From the NCBI GenBank assembly GCA_003550325.1, contig QKWP01002059.1:18680-82679 (forward strand): a stretch of 64,000 nt of DNA. Reading direction: 5' to 3'. A model generated the notes under the pieces. That model ran no database searches. It had not been told where the DNA came from and worked only from the letters and a program-made list of their open reading frames with translations. The translations under genes were made by a program, and so were the position numbers. Position 1 is the first letter of the stretch, and every line of letters begins with the position of its first letter. This DNA is from Gigaspora rosea. Its lineage: Eukaryota > Glomeromycota > Glomeromycetes > Diversisporales > Gigasporaceae. Of the stretch, positions 62,707 through 64,000 are shown piece by piece.

Positions 62707-62721
62707 AAAAAATGTATAATA
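62707..62721. repeat. Left target-site duplication of SINE-like element
   Basis: AAAAAATGTATAATA here is repeated exactly at 63676-63690 on the other side of the element. A duplication of this length is typical of LINE-mediated retrotransposition. Confidence 0.85.
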
Positions 62722-63675
62722 TGGGTGTGGTGACTTAGGGAAGTTGGTAAGTTGTCACCCCCTATACGGCAGGTCTAGGGTTTAAATTCCACTAGCGACA
62801 CTTTGATAAAATAGATCTGTGTTCCGGTAACTGCTTCTCGTCGATCGGTTGAGTATATTACCTGTAGCCTTGGTATACTATCTCGAATGGGAGCTTTCAG
62901 GCGTAGTTGTGTACCATTATACAGACAAAGCCAAGGAACCAGAGAAACAGAAACCCGTATGGAAAGTCCCGAATAAGGAGGTACCAATGATCTTTGACGG
63001 TGCTACCAGAACTGGAGTATCGGAAACTGGACCTGGAGAACTGAACAATAAAAGACCTTTGGAGGAGAGAGTCCACCAACCTGGCCGCCGGAGACGCACC
63101 GGAGGAAAAGGACCTATGTTACGGAAGTAGGTACCAAAGGAAGAAAAACCATATGGCACCTAAAGCTGGGTAAATCGACCCTTTCGGGCTAACTGGATTG
63201 GAAGTTTGGGGTATTCGGGAAAGGACCAGTATGAAGAGAAAAGTAGATACCGGGGTTAGAGTGAACCTAACAAGGGCGGAAGTAGGTAACTCAGGTGTTC
63301 AAGGGTACTACTCTGACCACAAGTGTTGGCCTCAGTTAATGCGCTGTTACTGAAGTATAGATAGATACCTGTGTGGGACAAAGAGCTATCCTACCAAAAA
63401 CTCGGCTGTTGGGTGCAATCCCCTTACCGCAGTTTGCTGGCCCTCCGGGGCTAGACGCAGATATGCCGTTCTTGGGGCCTTAGGTTCTTGGGAAATGTCG
63501 ACCCTTGAAAGTATTCTTGTATGGAGTCATGTGATTCTTAACTAGAATTTCCCCTAAGGGTGCTGTCAACGGAAAGTCAAGTTGGAGGTGGAAGTTCACG
63601 GTGGAACTTGGGGGTTAGACTTGGTAGACGGTATCTGGGTAAACGGGGTACGGCGAGGTGTATCGAAGAAGAAAA
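62722..63675 (+). mobile_element. Young tRNA-derived SINE-like retroelement, 954 bp
   Basis: The head TGGGTGTGGTGACTTAGGGA with GAAGTTGGTAAG (A-box-like) and GGTTTAAATTCCACTAG (B-box-like, about 57 bases in) resembles a tRNA promoter for RNA polymerase III. The body of about 850 bp is much richer in G and C than anything else here and has one 93-codon frame (62849-63130) without a recognised domain. The tail is GAAGAAGAAAAAAAAA. A 15-bp duplication AAAAAATGTATAATA flanks it (63676-63690 at the right). An old copy lies at 36140-37750. It is unusually long for a SINE. Confidence 0.75.
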
Positions 63676-63690
63676 AAAAAATGTATAATA

Positions 63691-64000
63691 ATTAAAATAT
63701 AATATATAATATGGTCCGGTGCAAAAAGGTTCGTACCTCAAATAGTTATTAGTAAACTTTTTTTTTTACAAAATAATTTTTAATATTTTTAATTTATTAA
63801 AAGTGACTAGTATTCGGATTATTAAAAATATAAAATTTTTAATAACTTTTTTGATAAAATAAAAAGTTTTATTTATGCTAACTTTCTTAAAAAATCAATT
63901 GTAAAATTTACTATATAAATTTAATAGTAATTTTTATATATTTTATATAGTAAAAAAATATAATTACTTGACTTTAATGACCAATTTTTTAACAACTAGT
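63691..64000. other. AT-rich DNA at window end
   Basis: No gene is visible. TAAAAATATAAAATTTTTAATA at 63820 is a short palindromic phrase. Confidence 0.4.

Overview
This is a strongly AT-rich eukaryotic window with spliceosomal-type introns, dense homopolymer and trinucleotide runs, and almost no intact genes. The recognisable protein families are an F-box/leucine-rich-repeat protein with 28-residue repeats, Sel1-repeat fragments, an F-box protein with a Cys4-like motif, two SWIM-containing MULE transposases, a hAT transposase and a LINE 3' end. Together they match my memory of arbuscular mycorrhizal fungi (Glomeromycotina, Rhizophagus-like). No database search was possible, so the taxon is an inference.

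Layout. Bases 2-1384 hold the only apparently intact reading frame, the 3' part of a leucine-rich-repeat gene. Everything to the right reads as a transposon graveyard. Bases 2-9 kb hold small inverted-repeat elements and a 3.5 kb palindrome with 1,586-bp arms. Bases 9.5-11.2 kb hold a decayed LINE 3' end broken by insertions. Bases 11-15 kb hold short inverted-repeat elements in T-rich low-complexity DNA. Bases 16.0-17.7 kb hold an inverted-repeat element carrying a tandem array of mini-exons and mini-introns plus a Sel1 fragment. A (TTA)n satellite with a 134-bp higher-order period follows, then a second mini-exon array (18.7-19.4 kb). Bases 23.5-29.3 kb are framed by one pair of inverted termini with an 8-bp target duplication and contain a 3.1 kb MULE with a 9-bp duplication. 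Bases 30.0-34.6 kb hold a second MULE with long terminal repeats. Bases 36.1-39.1 kb hold an old tRNA-derived retroelement interrupted by a hAT element that itself holds a Mutator-like element. Bases 41.0-42.6 and 61.5-62.7 kb are two copies of a repeat with tandem ~250-bp units. Bases 43.3-43.9 kb hold five tandem Helitron-like 5' ends. Bases 44.7-45.75 kb hold a third mini-exon array. Bases 47.9-51.1 kb hold four elements nested in one another. Bases 51.4-53.4 kb hold a hAT transposase pseudogene. Bases 57.3-58.3 kb hold an F-box pseudogene. Bases 62.7-63.7 kb hold a young, GC-richer tRNA-derived element with a 15-bp target duplication.

How the parts relate. Eleven elements carry exact or near-exact 8-bp flanking duplications typical of hAT transposition. 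Most are short and non-coding, so they depend on a transposase encoded elsewhere; the hAT and MULE genes here are broken, and two have Asp-to-Asn changes at likely catalytic positions. Two insertions are confirmed by a matching unoccupied paralogous site inside the window. The three mini-exon arrays, which repeat short exon-like units separated by 59-82-bp introns with branch-point and acceptor signals, are the least explained structure.

Limits. The window has a 317-base gap (24127-24443) and single unknown bases at 4623 and 18405. The first single unknown base sits exactly at the edge of the large palindrome.
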